A stretch of DNA of 64,000 nucleotides from an uncultured Prevotellaceae bacterium (lineage in GTDB: Bacteria > Bacteroidota > Bacteroidia > Bacteroidales > Bacteroidaceae): assembly GCA_902774925.1 (NCBI GenBank), contig CACYKE010000029.1:1-64000 (forward strand). The letters run 5' to 3'. Positions within the stretch are counted from its first letter, which is position 1. Every line of letters starts with the position of its first letter. The position numbers and the translations under genes are program-made. Positions 1 through 11,500 of this stretch are shown here, piece by piece. The notes beneath the pieces are model-generated. The model did not search any database. It was not told where the DNA came from and worked only from the letters and a program-made list of their open reading frames with translations.

Positions 1-1
1 T

Positions 2-3000
2 CAATTGTCAAAGGGCGAGACAATGCCCGTTGACCCGAAAGAAACGTTCGTCAGCATTTTCATGGAACAGGCCGCAAAGACTCCTGATGCCATGGCAGTG
101 GTTGACAGTGACAGCGGTGAGGGACAGTCGTCCAGTTATACCTACAGACAACTTGACCAACTCTCCAATGCGTTGGCTGCTGAACTTCGCTCGTTAGGCG
201 TTGGTGACCCGAAAGCACCATCCCCCTTCGTCAGCATCATGCTGGGCTACGAGAAGGCATTCTTGGTGGCAGCCATCGGTGTGGAGAAAGCTGGTGGTGC
301 TTATGTGCCACTGGACTACGAGTATCCTAACGACCGTCTGCTCTACATGTTAGAGGACAGTGAGAGTCAGGTGCTCATCACCAGTCATGCCATCTTCAAC
401 GAGAAGACCAGTGAGGGTGACAACTTCACAGCAAAGAACATCCTGTTCATTGATGATTTCCTGGCGAAAGCTCCCGCTTCCACAGAGGCAGTGAACTATG
501 CTGTTCCTGAGGGTCTGGCATATATGATCTACACCTCCGGTTCGACAGGAAAGCCCAAGGGCGTGATGATTCCTCATAGGGCGAAGGCTAACTTCGTGCG
601 CTTTATCGCTAAGGAATGGCGACACACAGCCCAGAGCCGCATCTGCTGTCACTCGTCATTCTCGTTCGATGCGTCTATCGAGGACCTCTATCCTGTGCTC
701 ACCGTTGGCGGTACACTTTATACCGTACCTAAGGAGGCACGTAAGGATCTGGTCATGCTCTATGACTTTATCATCAAAAACAAGATAACCGGTGGTTGCT
801 ATACCACCCAATTGGGTCTGATGCTGTTGCAGCAGTTCCCCGACCTGCCCGTTGACTACCTTGTTGTTGGTGGTGAGAAGATGGCCGACAACCCCGACTG
901 TAAATGCCGTCTTATCAATACCTATGGTCCTACGGAGTTTACCGTCGATGCAACGTTCTATGAGACTGAGCACGGACGCGATTATAAGAATATTCCTATT
1001 GGCCGACCGCTCTATAACCTCTCTGCATTTGTCACCGACCCGATGGGACAGCTCGTTCCGCAGGGTGTTCCCGGTGAGTTGTGCATGGCTGGTCCGCAGA
1101 TTGCCTGTGGCTACTGGAAGCGTGAAGACCTTACTGCAGAGAAGTTTGTTGACTGTCCGTTTATGGACGGAAAGATGTACCATACCGGTGACCTCGTGAA
1201 ATACAATAGCGAGGGACAAATTGAGTACATGGGACGTATCGACAATCAGGTGAAGCTGCGTGGCTTCCGTATCGAATTAGGTGAGATAGAAACCCTCATC
1301 AGCAAGTACGAAGGTGTGCAGATGCAGAGTGTACAGGTCAAGGAGATTGGCGGTGTGCAGCATCTTTGTGCCTACTATACCGCTGACCGCCAGATAGACA
1401 GTGATGCACTGCGTGACTACCTGGCCGAGCAACTGACGGACTATATGGTGCCTACTGCCTATATGCAATTAGACCAGATGCCACTCACGCCCAACGGAAA
1501 GGTGAATACCAAGGCATTGCCCAACCCGAGCGCTCAGGCTGAAGAACTGGTAGCACCTGTCACGAAGACAGAGAAGGAGCTCTTCAAGCTCGTGGCAGAG
1601 ATTCTGAAGCATGAAAACTTCGGTATCACCAACAACCTTATCTCTATGGGATTAACCTCGTTGACAGCCATGCGGTTTACCGTAAGTACTTTCAACACGT
1701 TCGGCATTCAGGTGTCGGTAAAGGAGGTAATGCAGAATCCGACCATTCACAAAATGGCTGCTCTTATTGATGCCAAGCGCGAAGAAGAGGGGTTGGCAAG
1801 TCAGACCTCTGACAGCCAGTTCTGGTCAGAAGGTAAGCACTACTATTATCCCATTACCGAGAACCAACGAGGTGTATTCTTCGACTGGGAGATGAATCGT
1901 GACACCACACAGTACAACGTTCCTGACGTAGTAGTGATGAAGGGTGCCGATGCTGCCAAGTTGCGTGATGCCTTGGAGAAGGTGGTCAATGCACACCCCT
2001 ATCTGAAGACTCGCTTCGTACAGCATGATGGTGACGTGATGCAGATTCGCCGTGACGAGGAACCAGTAGAGATTCTGATGGAATCATTGGCTGAAGAACC
2101 TGATACAGAATTCTTCCAGAATCGTGTACGTCCCTTCGATCTCTATAACGACACACTTTACAGATTGGAGATATATACCTATAATAGTAAGGTGTATCTG
2201 TTTATGGATATCCATCACAGCATCTATGATGGTGGTTCTTCTCTGATATTGCTCAACGATATCCAAAAGGCATACGAGGGCGAAAATATCGAACTCGAAA
2301 CCTATACCGCCTTTGATTTCGCATTAGACGAGCTGAAGCTCATGAAGTCGGAGAAGTTTGCTGAGGCAGGAGATTACTTCAAGAAACTCATGGGCGATGC
2401 CAATACGGTTGTTTATCCTCACTCTATCAAGAAAGAGGAAAATGACCCAGGCATACTGTCTATGCATTTCACAGGTGGTGACATCGAATCCTTCTGTCAA
2501 CAGAATGGATTGACGCTGAACAGTTACTTCTTGGCCATCACCATGCATGTGTTGCATACCGTGACACGTGAGGATGATATTATCATCACAACCATTAACA
2601 ATGGACGTTCCGATGTGAGAATGATGAATATCATGGGTATGTTCGTCAAGACCATTCCTGTCGTGAGTTCGAGTGCTGACAGCAATAAGAGCATTGCCGA
2701 AGTTGTTAAACAGATACAAAATCAGCTGTTGGAGACACAGTCGAGAGACTTCTATCCATTTACCAAGATGGTGGAACTCTACGGACTGCGTCCGGAGATT
2801 ATGTATGTTTATCAACCTAGAGATGTCAGCGAAGATGATGAGCAGGAGGACAAGATGCGCCTGGTGCTTAACCAGACGAAGCTGCCACTTGACATACAGG
2901 TGATGCCCGAGAAGGGAGGTTATGTGCTTGAACTCCAGTATGATACCGCTTTGTATTCCAAGAAAGACATGGAGCAGTTGGCAGCCGTGATGACGAACAT

Positions 3001-6000
3001 GGCCGAACTTGCACCATCGATGTCTTCCCTGAAAGATATTCCGCTGTTAAGCGATGAGGACAAGGAGAAGGTACTTGGTATATCAACGGGTAAGGTGCTT
3101 GATTACGACACCTCGTTAACTTGGGTTGACTTGTTCCAGCAGCAGGCGAAAGCCCGTCCTGATCAGGTGGCTGTCGTTGATTCAACGAGTCAACTTACTT
3201 ATCGTGAGCTTGATGAAAAGTCAGACAGTCTGGCTCACTGGTTAGTAAGTCAAGGGGTGAAGCCCGACGATTTTGTGGCTATCAAGATGGATCGCGTGAA
3301 AGAGTTCTTAGTTGCTGTACTGGCTACACAAAAAGCAGGAGCAGCCTATGTGCCTATAGATGTAGATTATCCTGAAGACCGTATCAGCTACATGATTGAG
3401 AACAGCGAAGCCAAAGTGTTGCTGACCGAAGAGGCGGTGAAAGACGTGAAACCTGCAGGCCCATTCAAGAGTCTGGCTACTCCTGACAGCAGAGCCTATA
3501 TGATTTACACTTCGGGCTCTACTGGACGACCTAAGGGCGTGAAAGTGGCTCATCGTGGACTGATGAACCTGGTTACCTGGGTGAAAGACCTTGTTGAACT
3601 GAAGCCTGGAGACAAGACAGCCATCTTTGTTAGCTTCAGTTTCGATGCCTCTGTCAACGACTTATATCCCATCCTGACAGCAGGTGGCGAACTGCATATC
3701 TTCTCTTCCGAGATGAGAAAAGATATGGAGAGTATGTACAAGTATCTGTGTGAACACCATATTAAGGGACTGGAGTTCACAACGCAGTTAGCTATGGCAA
3801 TGATGCAGCAATATCAGCTGCCTATTGAATACCTCTTTGTTGGTGGCGAAAAGTTGAAACCGTTCCCGAAGACCGGTTATGATGTCATCAACGTCTATGG
3901 ACCGACAGAGTTTACCGACATCTCGTCGTACTATGTTGTTGACCAGACCAAGAGTATTGAAGATATTCCAATTGGTAAACCTGTACCCAATACGATGTCT
4001 CTCATCGTAGACCCATATGGACGCTTGCTACCACAAGGATTTACTGGTGAATTGTGTCTTGCAGGCCGTCAGATGACCTATGGCTATTGGAAACTGGAAA
4101 AGCTAACAGAAGAGAAGTTCGTGGATTGCCCGTTCGCTGAAGGCAAAATGTATCACACCGGTGATCTGGCCCGCTATAACGAGGAAGGCAATATTGAATA
4201 TGTTGGACGTAACGACAACCAGGTGAAGTTGAACGGATTCCGTATCGAGTTAGGAGGTATAGAGAACCGTGCCAGCAACTACGACGGCATTCTTCAGGTT
4301 GTTGCTGAAGTCTATGGAGGAAAGACATTATGCCTCTATTACACGTCAACACAAGAGATTGACGAAGAAGATTTGAGCGCATTCCTCGGCAAGACACTTG
4401 CTGAATACATGATTCCTTCTGTATACATGCGACTTGATGCGATGCCGATGACACCCAATGGCAAGGTTGATCGTAAGAAGCTGCCTGCTCCCGCCATTGA
4501 AGCAGGACAAATTGTCGCTCCAGAAACGGAAGTTGAAGCTGAGATGCTCGACATTGCTATGGAACTGTTGGGTGGCGAACAAATCGGTGTTACCACCAAT
4601 CTGATTACTGCCGGTATGACATCGCTGGTAGCCATGCGCATGTCAGCAGTCATCAAGCAGAAAGCACAGTTCTACATTCCTGTCAAGGAAATCCTGTTAC
4701 ATCCAACTATCCGTGAGATGGCCTCACTGGCTGGTGATGGGCAGAATGAAGAGACCAAGACCTACGACAAGTTGGACTATTATCCCATCACGGAGAACCA
4801 ACGTGGTGTGTATATTGACTGGGAGCTCAACAGAGATACCACACAGTACAACCTGCCATCTGTGACGAAGTTCGACGGTGTGGATGCAGAAAAATTGCGT
4901 GACGCCCTTGTTGCTGTGCTCAAGGCACACCCATACCTGAAGACTCGTCTGGCCATGAAGGATGACGATATCATGCAACATCGCAGGGATGACGAACCTG
5001 AGGTGGTGGAACTGATTGTGCTGAACGAAGAACCTACAGCTGCATTCTTCCGCAGTCGCGTTCGTCCATTCGATCTTTTCAAAGACAATCTGTATCGCAT
5101 GGAAGTCTACCAGACACCAACTACGGTTTATTACTTCCAGGACATTCATCATATCATTTTCGATGGCGCTTCCGACTTCGTCCTTCGAAATGAACTTGAG
5201 AAAGCCCTTCATAACGAGGCACTTGTCAAGGAAGAATACTCGGCATACGAATATGCCTTAGATGAGAAAGAGCAGATGACATCATCTTCTTTCAATGAGG
5301 CAGAAAAGTATTTCGACACGCTTTTGGAGGATGTGGAAATGATTGCCTATCCTCATTCCGACAAGCCTGATGGAACCGAGAATGCTAATAATGCCTACAT
5401 CGATGCCAGAATTAGTAAAGAGGCTGTTGACACGTTCTGTAAGCAGAATGCGGTTACTGCCAACAACTTCTTCCTAACCGTGTTAATGCAGGTTCTTCAC
5501 AGGCTGACACGCGAGGAACGCATTGCTATCACAACCATCAGCAATGGTCGTAACGACACATTGATGCACACCATTATGGGTATGTTTGTTAAGACGTTAC
5601 CCGTTGCATCCAGACTTGATAAAGAGGAAACATTTGTCGATGCGTTGGTGAAGATGAACAAGCAGTCGATGACTTCCATTGGCTACGACATCTATCCGTT
5701 CACCAAGCTTGTTGAACGCTACAAGTTCCGCTCGGAAATCATGTATGTCTTCCAAGGTGGCTTGAACACTCCTGTCGTAAAACAAGAGAATAACGAGATT
5801 CCATTGGATCTGGACACTACTAAGATGCCTATTGCATTGATGGTAACGGAAACTGCCAATGGTGAATACAACTTACAGATAGAGTACGATACTCACCTGT
5901 ATTCTAACGCAGACATGACTCTATTGTCCAATGCGATGAAGACTTTTGCCATGCAGGCTCTCAATGGCGTAGAGAAACTGCGTGATATCTCGTTGGCGAG

Positions 6001-8527
6001 CCAAGAAGAACAGGCACGTATCTTGGAACTCTCTAAGGGTGAAGATCTGCCATATGACAAGAGTGAGACTTTCGTTGACATGGTATGTCATTTCGCAGAG
6101 ACAACCCCTGATGCAGTTGCCGTTGTCGACAAGACAAGCTCTATTACCTATCGTCAGTTGCATCTCCAGTCTAACACGCTGGCAGCACGCTTGATTGCCG
6201 AAGGTGTAGAGCCCGACACTTTCGTCGGCATCATGTTGCCCAGACAGAAAGAATTCATCACGTCACTGTTGGGTATCATGAAGGCTGGTGCTGCCTATGT
6301 TCCCATGGATAATGAGTATCCTACGGAACGTCTGCTCTACATGATGGAAGACAGCCGTGCCAAAGTACTGCTGACAACGCATGACATCTACGAGAGTAAG
6401 CAGCAGGAAAGCAAGTCAGAGGATGGTTCCACATTCAAAGCTGAAAAAGTCATCTTCATGGATGAGGAACTGGCTTCAACAGAAAAGACCGTTAATCTGA
6501 CACATCCGGATGGCTTGGCTTATATGATTTATACCTCTGGTTCTACGGGTAAACCTAAGGGTGTGATGATACCACATCGTGGACTACGTGCTTATTTAGC
6601 CTGGCGAATTGCTAAGATAGGTATTACCACTGAAAGTCGTCATGTGGCACATCCCAGCTTCTCGTTCGACGCTTCGTTAGACGACCTGCTGTGTCCGCTG
6701 GCTGCTGGTGCATGTGTGCACATCCTTCCTGAGGAGCTCCGCAAAGATATGGACGGAATTTACAACTACATCAAGGAGCAGCATATTACGGGTCTTTCGC
6801 TGAGTACTGCTTTGGGAATGACATTGTTGGGAACGTTCCCTGACCTGCCCGTAGAGTTTATGATGATGGGTGGTGAGAAGATGTTGCCGATTGCCAAGAC
6901 AAAGGTCAGGATTATCAATGGTTATGGACCTACAGAGTTCTCTGTATGCTCGTCGTTCCATGTGGTTAATCAGGACAAAGACGTCAACATTCCTATTGGA
7001 CGTCCTGTACCTAATAGTAGCTCACTAATCTGCGATGCCTTTGGTCAATTGCTACCTCTCGGTGCTGCTGGTGAGTTGTGCTTGAGTGGTATTCAGATGT
7101 CGAAGGGTTATTGGCAGCGTGATGAGCTGACACAACAGAAATTCTGCGATACTCCTTTCGGTTATAAGGTTTATCACACAGGCGACTTGGCCCGCTGGAA
7201 TGAGGAGGGCGAATTGGAGTTCCTGGGTCGTATCGACAATCAGGTGAAGCTACGTGGATTCCGCATCGAATTGGGTGAGATTGAAAATCAGGCTTCACTC
7301 ATTGATGGTATCCACTCTGTCGCTGCAGAGGTTCGTGAGGCCGGTGGTTCTAAACACCTGGTTCTCTACTTTACAGCGGAACAGCCGATGGATACTGACG
7401 CCATTCGTGAACGCCTGTCAGAGTCGCTGACAGAATACATGGTTCCCGATACCTACATGCAACTCGACGAAATGCCGATGACACCTAACGGTAAGGTGAA
7501 CCGCAGGGCACTGCCACAGCCTGTCATCCGTAGCGCTGCTGAATATGTGGAGCCGCAGACAGAGGCTGAGCGTATTGTTGCTCAGGCTATGCAGGATGTG
7601 CTTGGTCTGAAGCAGAATGTGGGTGCCCTTGACAGCTTCTTTGCCTGGGGTGGTGACTCCATCAAGAGTATTCGCCTGGTGAGTCGTCTGCGTGCAGAGG
7701 GTATCACGCTACAGGTGGCAGACATCATGAAATTGAAGACTGTCAGGGAGATTGCTGCTGCCGGTTCACAGGGAACTGTTGAAATCAGTCAGGAGGCATG
7801 GTCAGGCGAAGTACCACAGACGGCCATTACCCGTTTCTTCTTCGATCTGAATCTACCAAAGCCACGTCATTTTAACCAGACCATGTTTATCAAAGCTGCA
7901 CAGCGTGTGCAGGCAGAGGCATTGCAGCAAGCGATAGAAGCCCTTGTCAAACATCATGATATGTTGCGTGCAATTGTCCGTAATGGTCAGTTGTATGTCA
8001 GGAACACCGATGAGCCGAACCTCTATGGCTGGGAACAACTTGACTACACGCAGGATGTGGACTATGTGAAGAAGATCGAGCGAGTCTGCAGAAACCGACA
8101 GGCTTCTATTAGCCTGAGCAGTGGACCGATGTTCAAGGTCGTTCTGTTCAATACACCCGACTATGACGCCATTCTGATGGTTTGTCACCACCTTGTTGTT
8201 GATGGTGTCTCATGGCGTGTATTGCTGGAGGATTTCAACATGGCCTATGGACAGGCAGCAGAGGGTAAGACCATTACGCTACCTGCTAAGACCCATTCGT
8301 ACAAAGATTATGCTGAGACGCTGCAAAACTATGCTCAGAGCCATGAACTTAATATGGAGCGAGGCTATTGGGATCGTGTTCAGGAAAAACTGCAGCATCT
8401 TCCTTCCAGCAAGGCAAAGGACAGCAGTCGCAGCATGGATCACGTCAATGCTTCTCTCGATGCTCAGACCACACATAGCATCACCACGAGCCTTAGGAAG
8501 GAGCTATCACAAGCTGACAGGAAATGA
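2..8527 (+). CDS. Nonribosomal peptide synthetase, 5'-partial, modules A-T-C-A-T-C-A-T-E (first part of a split gene)
   Basis: Large cytoplasmic assembly-line enzyme that activates amino acids as adenylates and joins them on carrier domains. The frame is open to the left edge. Its first residues (LSKGETMPVDPKETFV) match the C-to-A linker seen later in the same protein (LSKGEDLPYDKSETFV), so a condensation domain probably lies upstream and the TTG at 5 is not a real start. Numbering from that TTG: A1 about 10-500 (YTSGSTGKPKG near 176); carrier Ser552 (GLTSL); C1 with HHSIYDGG at 737; A2 about 1020-1490; carrier Ser1540 (GMTSL); C2 with HHIIFDGA at 1715; A3 about 2020-2500; carrier Ser2552 in GGDSIKSIRLV, the form typical of carriers before epimerization domains; then an epimerization domain with HHLVVDGVSW at 2728. 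The frame ends at 8527 inside that domain, and the rest continues in another frame. No MbtH or phosphopantetheinyl transferase gene is visible. Domain calls are firm; the product is unknown. Confidence 0.93.
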   Translation, partial: QLSKGETMPVDPKETFVSIFMEQAAKTPDAMAVVDSDSGEGQSSSYTYRQLDQLSNALAAELRSLGVGDPKAPSPFVSIMLGYEKAFLVAAIGVEKAGGAYVPLDYEYPNDRLLYMLEDSESQVLITSHAIFNEKTSEGDNFTAKNILFIDDFLAKAPASTEAVNYAVPEGLAYMIYTSGSTGKPKGVMIPHRAKANFVRFIAKEWRHTAQSRICCHSSFSFDASIEDLYPVLTVGGTLYTVPKEARKDLVMLYDFIIKNKITGGCYTTQLGLMLLQQFPDLPVDYLVVGGEKMADNPDCKCRLINTYGPTEFTVDATFYETEHGRDYKNIPIGRPLYNLSAFVTDPMGQLVPQGVPGELCMAGPQIACGYWKREDLTAEKFVDCPFMDGKMYHTGDLVKYNSEGQIEYMGRIDNQVKLRGFRIELGEIETLISKYEGVQMQSVQVKEIGGVQHLCAYYTADRQIDSDALRDYLAEQLTDYMVPTAYMQLDQMPLTPNGKVNTKALPNPSAQAEELVAPVTKTEKELFKLVAEILKHENFGITNNLISMGLTSLTAMRFTVSTFNTFGIQVSVKEVMQNPTIHKMAALIDAKREEEGLASQTSDSQFWSEGKHYYYPITENQRGVFFDWEMNRDTTQYNVPDVVVMKGADAAKLRDALEKVVNAHPYLKTRFVQHDGDVMQIRRDEEPVEILMESLAEEPDTEFFQNRVRPFDLYNDTLYRLEIYTYNSKVYLFMDIHHSIYDGGSSLILLNDIQKAYEGENIELETYTAFDFALDELKLMKSEKFAEAGDYFKKLMGDANTVVYPHSIKKEENDPGILSMHFTGGDIESFCQQNGLTLNSYFLAITMHVLHTVTREDDIIITTINNGRSDVRMMNIMGMFVKTIPVVSSSADSNKSIAEVVKQIQNQLLETQSRDFYPFTKMVELYGLRPEIMYVYQPRDVSEDDEQEDKMRLVLNQTKLPLDIQVMPEKGGYVLELQYDTALYSKKDMEQLAAVMTNMAELAPSMSSLKDIPLLSDEDKEKVLGISTGKVLDYDTSLTWVDLFQQQAKARPDQVAVVDSTSQLTYRELDEKSDSLAHWLVSQGVKPDDFVAIKMDRVKEFLVAVLATQKAGAAYVPIDVDYPEDRISYMIENSEAKVLLTEEAVKDVKPAGPFKSLATPDSRAYMIYTSGSTGRPKGVKVAHRGLMNLVTWVKDLVELKPGDKTAIFVSFSFDASVNDLYPILTAGGELHIFSSEMRKDMESMYKYLCEHHIKGLEFTTQLAMAMMQQYQLPIEYLFVGGEKLKPFPKTGYDVINVYGPTEFTDISSYYVVDQTKSIEDIPIGKPVPNTMSLIVDPYGRLLPQGFTGELCLAGRQMTYGYWKLEKLTEEKFVDCPFAEGKMYHTGDLARYNEEGNIEYVGRNDNQVKLNGFRIELGGIENRASNYDGILQVVAEVYGGKTLCLYYTSTQEIDEEDLSAFLGKTLAEYMIPSVYMRLDAMPMTPNGKVDRKKLPAPAIEAGQIVAPETEVEAEMLDIAMELLGGEQIGVTTNLITAGMTSLVAMRMSAVIKQKAQFYIPVKEILLHPTIREMASLAGDGQNEETKTYDKLDYYPITENQRGVYIDWELNRDTTQYNLPSVTKFDGVDAEKLRDALVAVLKAHPYLKTRLAMKDDDIMQHRRDDEPEVVELIVLNEEPTAAFFRSRVRPFDLFKDNLYRMEVYQTPTTVYYFQDIHHIIFDGASDFVLRNELEKALHNEALVKEEYSAYEYALDEKEQMTSSSFNEAEKYFDTLLEDVEMIAYPHSDKPDGTENANNAYIDARISKEAVDTFCKQNAVTANNFFLTVLMQVLHRLTREERIAITTISNGRNDTLMHTIMGMFVKTLPVASRLDKEETFVDALVKMNKQSMTSIGYDIYPFTKLVERYKFRSEIMYVFQGGLNTPVVKQENNEIPLDLDTTKMPIALMVTETANGEYNLQIEYDTHLYSNADMTLLSNAMKTFAMQALNGVEKLRDISLASQEEQARILELSKGEDLPYDKSETFVDMVCHFAETTPDAVAVVDKTSSITYRQLHLQSNTLAARLIAEGVEPDTFVGIMLPRQKEFITSLLGIMKAGAAYVPMDNEYPTERLLYMMEDSRAKVLLTTHDIYESKQQESKSEDGSTFKAEKVIFMDEELASTEKTVNLTHPDGLAYMIYTSGSTGKPKGVMIPHRGLRAYLAWRIAKIGITTESRHVAHPSFSFDASLDDLLCPLAAGACVHILPEELRKDMDGIYNYIKEQHITGLSLSTALGMTLLGTFPDLPVEFMMMGGEKMLPIAKTKVRIINGYGPTEFSVCSSFHVVNQDKDVNIPIGRPVPNSSSLICDAFGQLLPLGAAGELCLSGIQMSKGYWQRDELTQQKFCDTPFGYKVYHTGDLARWNEEGELEFLGRIDNQVKLRGFRIELGEIENQASLIDGIHSVAAEVREAGGSKHLVLYFTAEQPMDTDAIRERLSESLTEYMVPDTYMQLDEMPMTPNGKVNRRALPQPVIRSAAEYVEPQTEAERIVAQAMQDVLGLKQNVGALDSFFAWGGDSIKSIRLVSRLRAEGITLQVADIMKLKTVREIAAAGSQGTVEISQEAWSGEVPQTAITRFFFDLNLPKPRHFNQTMFIKAAQRVQAEALQQAIEALVKHHDMLRAIVRNGQLYVRNTDEPNLYGWEQLDYTQDVDYVKKIERVCRNRQASISLSSGPMFKVVLFNTPDYDAILMVCHHLVVDGVSWRVLLEDFNMAYGQAAEGKTITLPAKTHSYKDYAETLQNYAQSHELNMERGYWDRVQEKLQHLPSSKAKDSSRSMDHVNASLDAQTTHSITTSLRKELSQADRK

Positions 8528-11500
8528 TGCTGTATCGGTACAGTTCGAGGGCCACGGTCGAGAGTATATTGGCAATGCCCAGTTGCTGACAGACCGCACT
8601 GTAGGTTGGTTTACCTCTGTTTATCCCGTTGTGCTGGAGCATCTGGACGGAGACCTGAGAAGCTGTCTGCGTCAGACCAAAGAGACCATGCACCGTATTC
8701 CAAATAAGGGTGTTGGCTACAATATTTTACGCTATCTGTCAGACAATACTGCTTATTCTACCGGACTGTGTGCTTTAATCGGATTTAACTACTTGGGCGA
8801 GATGAGTGCCAAGGATGCTGACAACGGAGCCCTCTTTACTGCGATGACAGAAATATCAGCTGGCGATGATTTTGCACCACAGAATGTCTTTGGTCCCGAT
8901 ATTTCTATCAACTGTTCGGTAGTAGATGGAAAGTTAGAGGCTTCTCTGGCATACAACACTGCTATGTTCACGCAAGAACAGGCTACTGAACTGCTGAATG
9001 GCATAATGGAGTCATTGCGCGAAATCACTGTCCATACTGCAGATATGACGAATGAAGAGGTTACTGCTACTGACCTTGGCGAATATGAATGGACTGACGA
9101 GGAGTTCCAGAAGGTATATAACCACTTCATTCAGATGGGTACTCCGCTGCAACGTATCTATCCGCTCAGCCCCATGCAGGAAGGTATGGCCTTGAAGTTC
9201 ATGCTGGAACCCGACTCATTAGCTTATCGTCTGGTGTCAAGATTCGCACTTGATATTCTGCCTACGGAGGAGCAGATGCGCTATACTCTTGACCAACTGG
9301 CTGCTAAGCATGAGGTGCTGAGAACAAGTCTCATCTACCATGACGTAGAACAGTACAGGCAGGCCATCGTTGACAGACCTCTTGGACTGGAGATGCGAGA
9401 TGTCTCTGATGCACCGAACAAGGAAAGCGCTATGGTTGCCTTGTACAAAGCAGAGCAGCAGAGAGGCTTCTCCATGGAAGACCAACCTCTATTCCGTATT
9501 GTCTGTGTGAAGACATCAGAGACCACGTGTGAGATTCTCCTTGCTGTACACCATATTATTGTTGATGGATGGTGTATCGGACTGTACATGAGCGACCTTA
9601 TCGCTAACCTGACAGATGCCGTTCAGGGCAAGATGAAGCCTATTGAGCAGTACCCGACAGGACGCTACGAGAAGTTCATCAGGGAACTGCTGAAGAAAGA
9701 CACCGACAAGGGACTCAGCTATTGGAGAAACCTCTTGGACGGTTATACAACGAAGGCTGTAATACCTTATTTCGGTCTCGTTCCTGAGAATGAACGCGCA
9801 GTTGACAATGTCTGCCGCATAACTATCAGCGGAAAGGAGATGACTGCCCTGAAGGCCTTGACAACCAGCACGCAGACCACCATGAACACACTCGTGGAAC
9901 TGGCATGGGGATTGGTTCTTCAGATTTACAACCGTCAGGATGACGTGGTGTTCGTAAAAGTCGTTTCTGGACGTAACAATGCTTCAGAGGGCGTAGAGGA
10001 CGTTGTCGGACTCTTCATCAACTCTGTTCCAGTACGTGTCAGAACACCGAAGGGAACCACCGTGATACAGGCTTTGCAGGCACTTCAGCAACAGGCTGCT
10101 GAGAGTAATGAGTGGGATTTCTGCCCGCTGTCAGTCATTCAGCAGCAGTCTGACCTGGGTGCAGACCTGTTCCAGTCTATTGTGGCCTTCGAGAACTATG
10201 ATTCTGAAGTTGATCTGAGCAATGCTTCGATGCCATTCCAAACGAAGATGGTCTATGCCAAGGAGGAGTCTATCAACGATTTGACGTTGACTGCTTATGC
10301 CGATGGCGATAACGAACTGACTGTGAACCTGGAGTTCGACCCAATGAAGTACCGCAAGGGTGAAATTGAGCAGGTCATGAGCGTGATGAGACAGATGCTG
10401 CAGAATATGGCTGAACAGCCAGATGCAGATGTCAGCACGTTGCCACCTTTGACTAACCAGGACCGCGTTGCTCTTGCGAAGCTGGGATTGGGTGAAACCA
10501 TGAGCTACGACGCTACGCAGACCTTGGTAGATCTGTTTGCCGAACAGGCTCGTAAGACGCCCGACAATACGTGTATCGTGTTCCAGAACAAGCACCTTAC
10601 ATTCCGTGAGGTAGACGCCATGACCGACCGTCTGGCTATCCTGCTACAGAAGCAATACCACGTGCAGCCAGAGATGGCTGTGGGTGTGATGATAGATCGC
10701 AGCGAGCTGATGCTGCTCTATCCGATGGCTATTATGAAGGCGGGTGCTGCCTATATGCCGCTCGACTTCCATTTCCCCGCAGAACGTCTCTCGTTCATGT
10801 GCAAGGATGCCGGAGTGAAACTGATTCTGTCGGAAGGCAACAGAGTAGCGGAGGCCATGCCCGACTTCAAGGGACAGGTGCTTACCAGCGAAGTCTTTGA
10901 GCATCTGGACGAGGTCAACGGAAAGCTCAATCCGAAGTGGAAGGCAAAGCCCGAGAATATGTTCGTCATCCTCTACACGTCAGGATCGACGGGAACCCCG
11001 AAGGGTGTGGTACTGGAGCATCGGAACATTGTCAACTTCTGCCATTGGTATGTGAAGGAATTCGATGTAACTGCTGAGGACCGCGCCGTGGCCTATGCTA
11101 ACTTCGGATTCGACGCCCACATGATGGATATCTATCCTGTGACGTCGGTAGGTGGAAGTGTCTATATCATTCCTAGCGACATGCGTATGGATCTGATGGG
11201 CATGAACGAGTACATGGAACGTGAGCACCTGAACCTGGCATTTATGACAACGCAGGTCGGCTTCATGTTTGCTACGACCATTGAGAACCACTCGTTACGC
11301 CTGTTGTCAGTAGGTGGTGAAAAACTGCAGCCGCTGAAGAAGCCGCCATTCCGCTTCTATAACGGCTACGGCCCGACAGAGTGTACGCTCTACTCGACAT
11401 GCTATAACATTGACCGCGACTACAACTCTTCATACATTGGTCGCCCGTTGGCCGGATACCAGTTGTATGTGGTTGACCAGAATCTGAACCTTGTTCCGCA

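Noticed and set aside
8490-8515. Programmed ribosomal frameshift in the NRPS
   Set aside because: Residues are also missing at the junction, so shifting frame would not restore a normal domain, and no slippery heptamer with a downstream structure is evident.
8193-8527. Translation of the second NRPS frame upstream of about 8495
   Set aside because: This part overlaps the E domain in the other frame and has no NRPS-like sequence; real homology starts near 8495.
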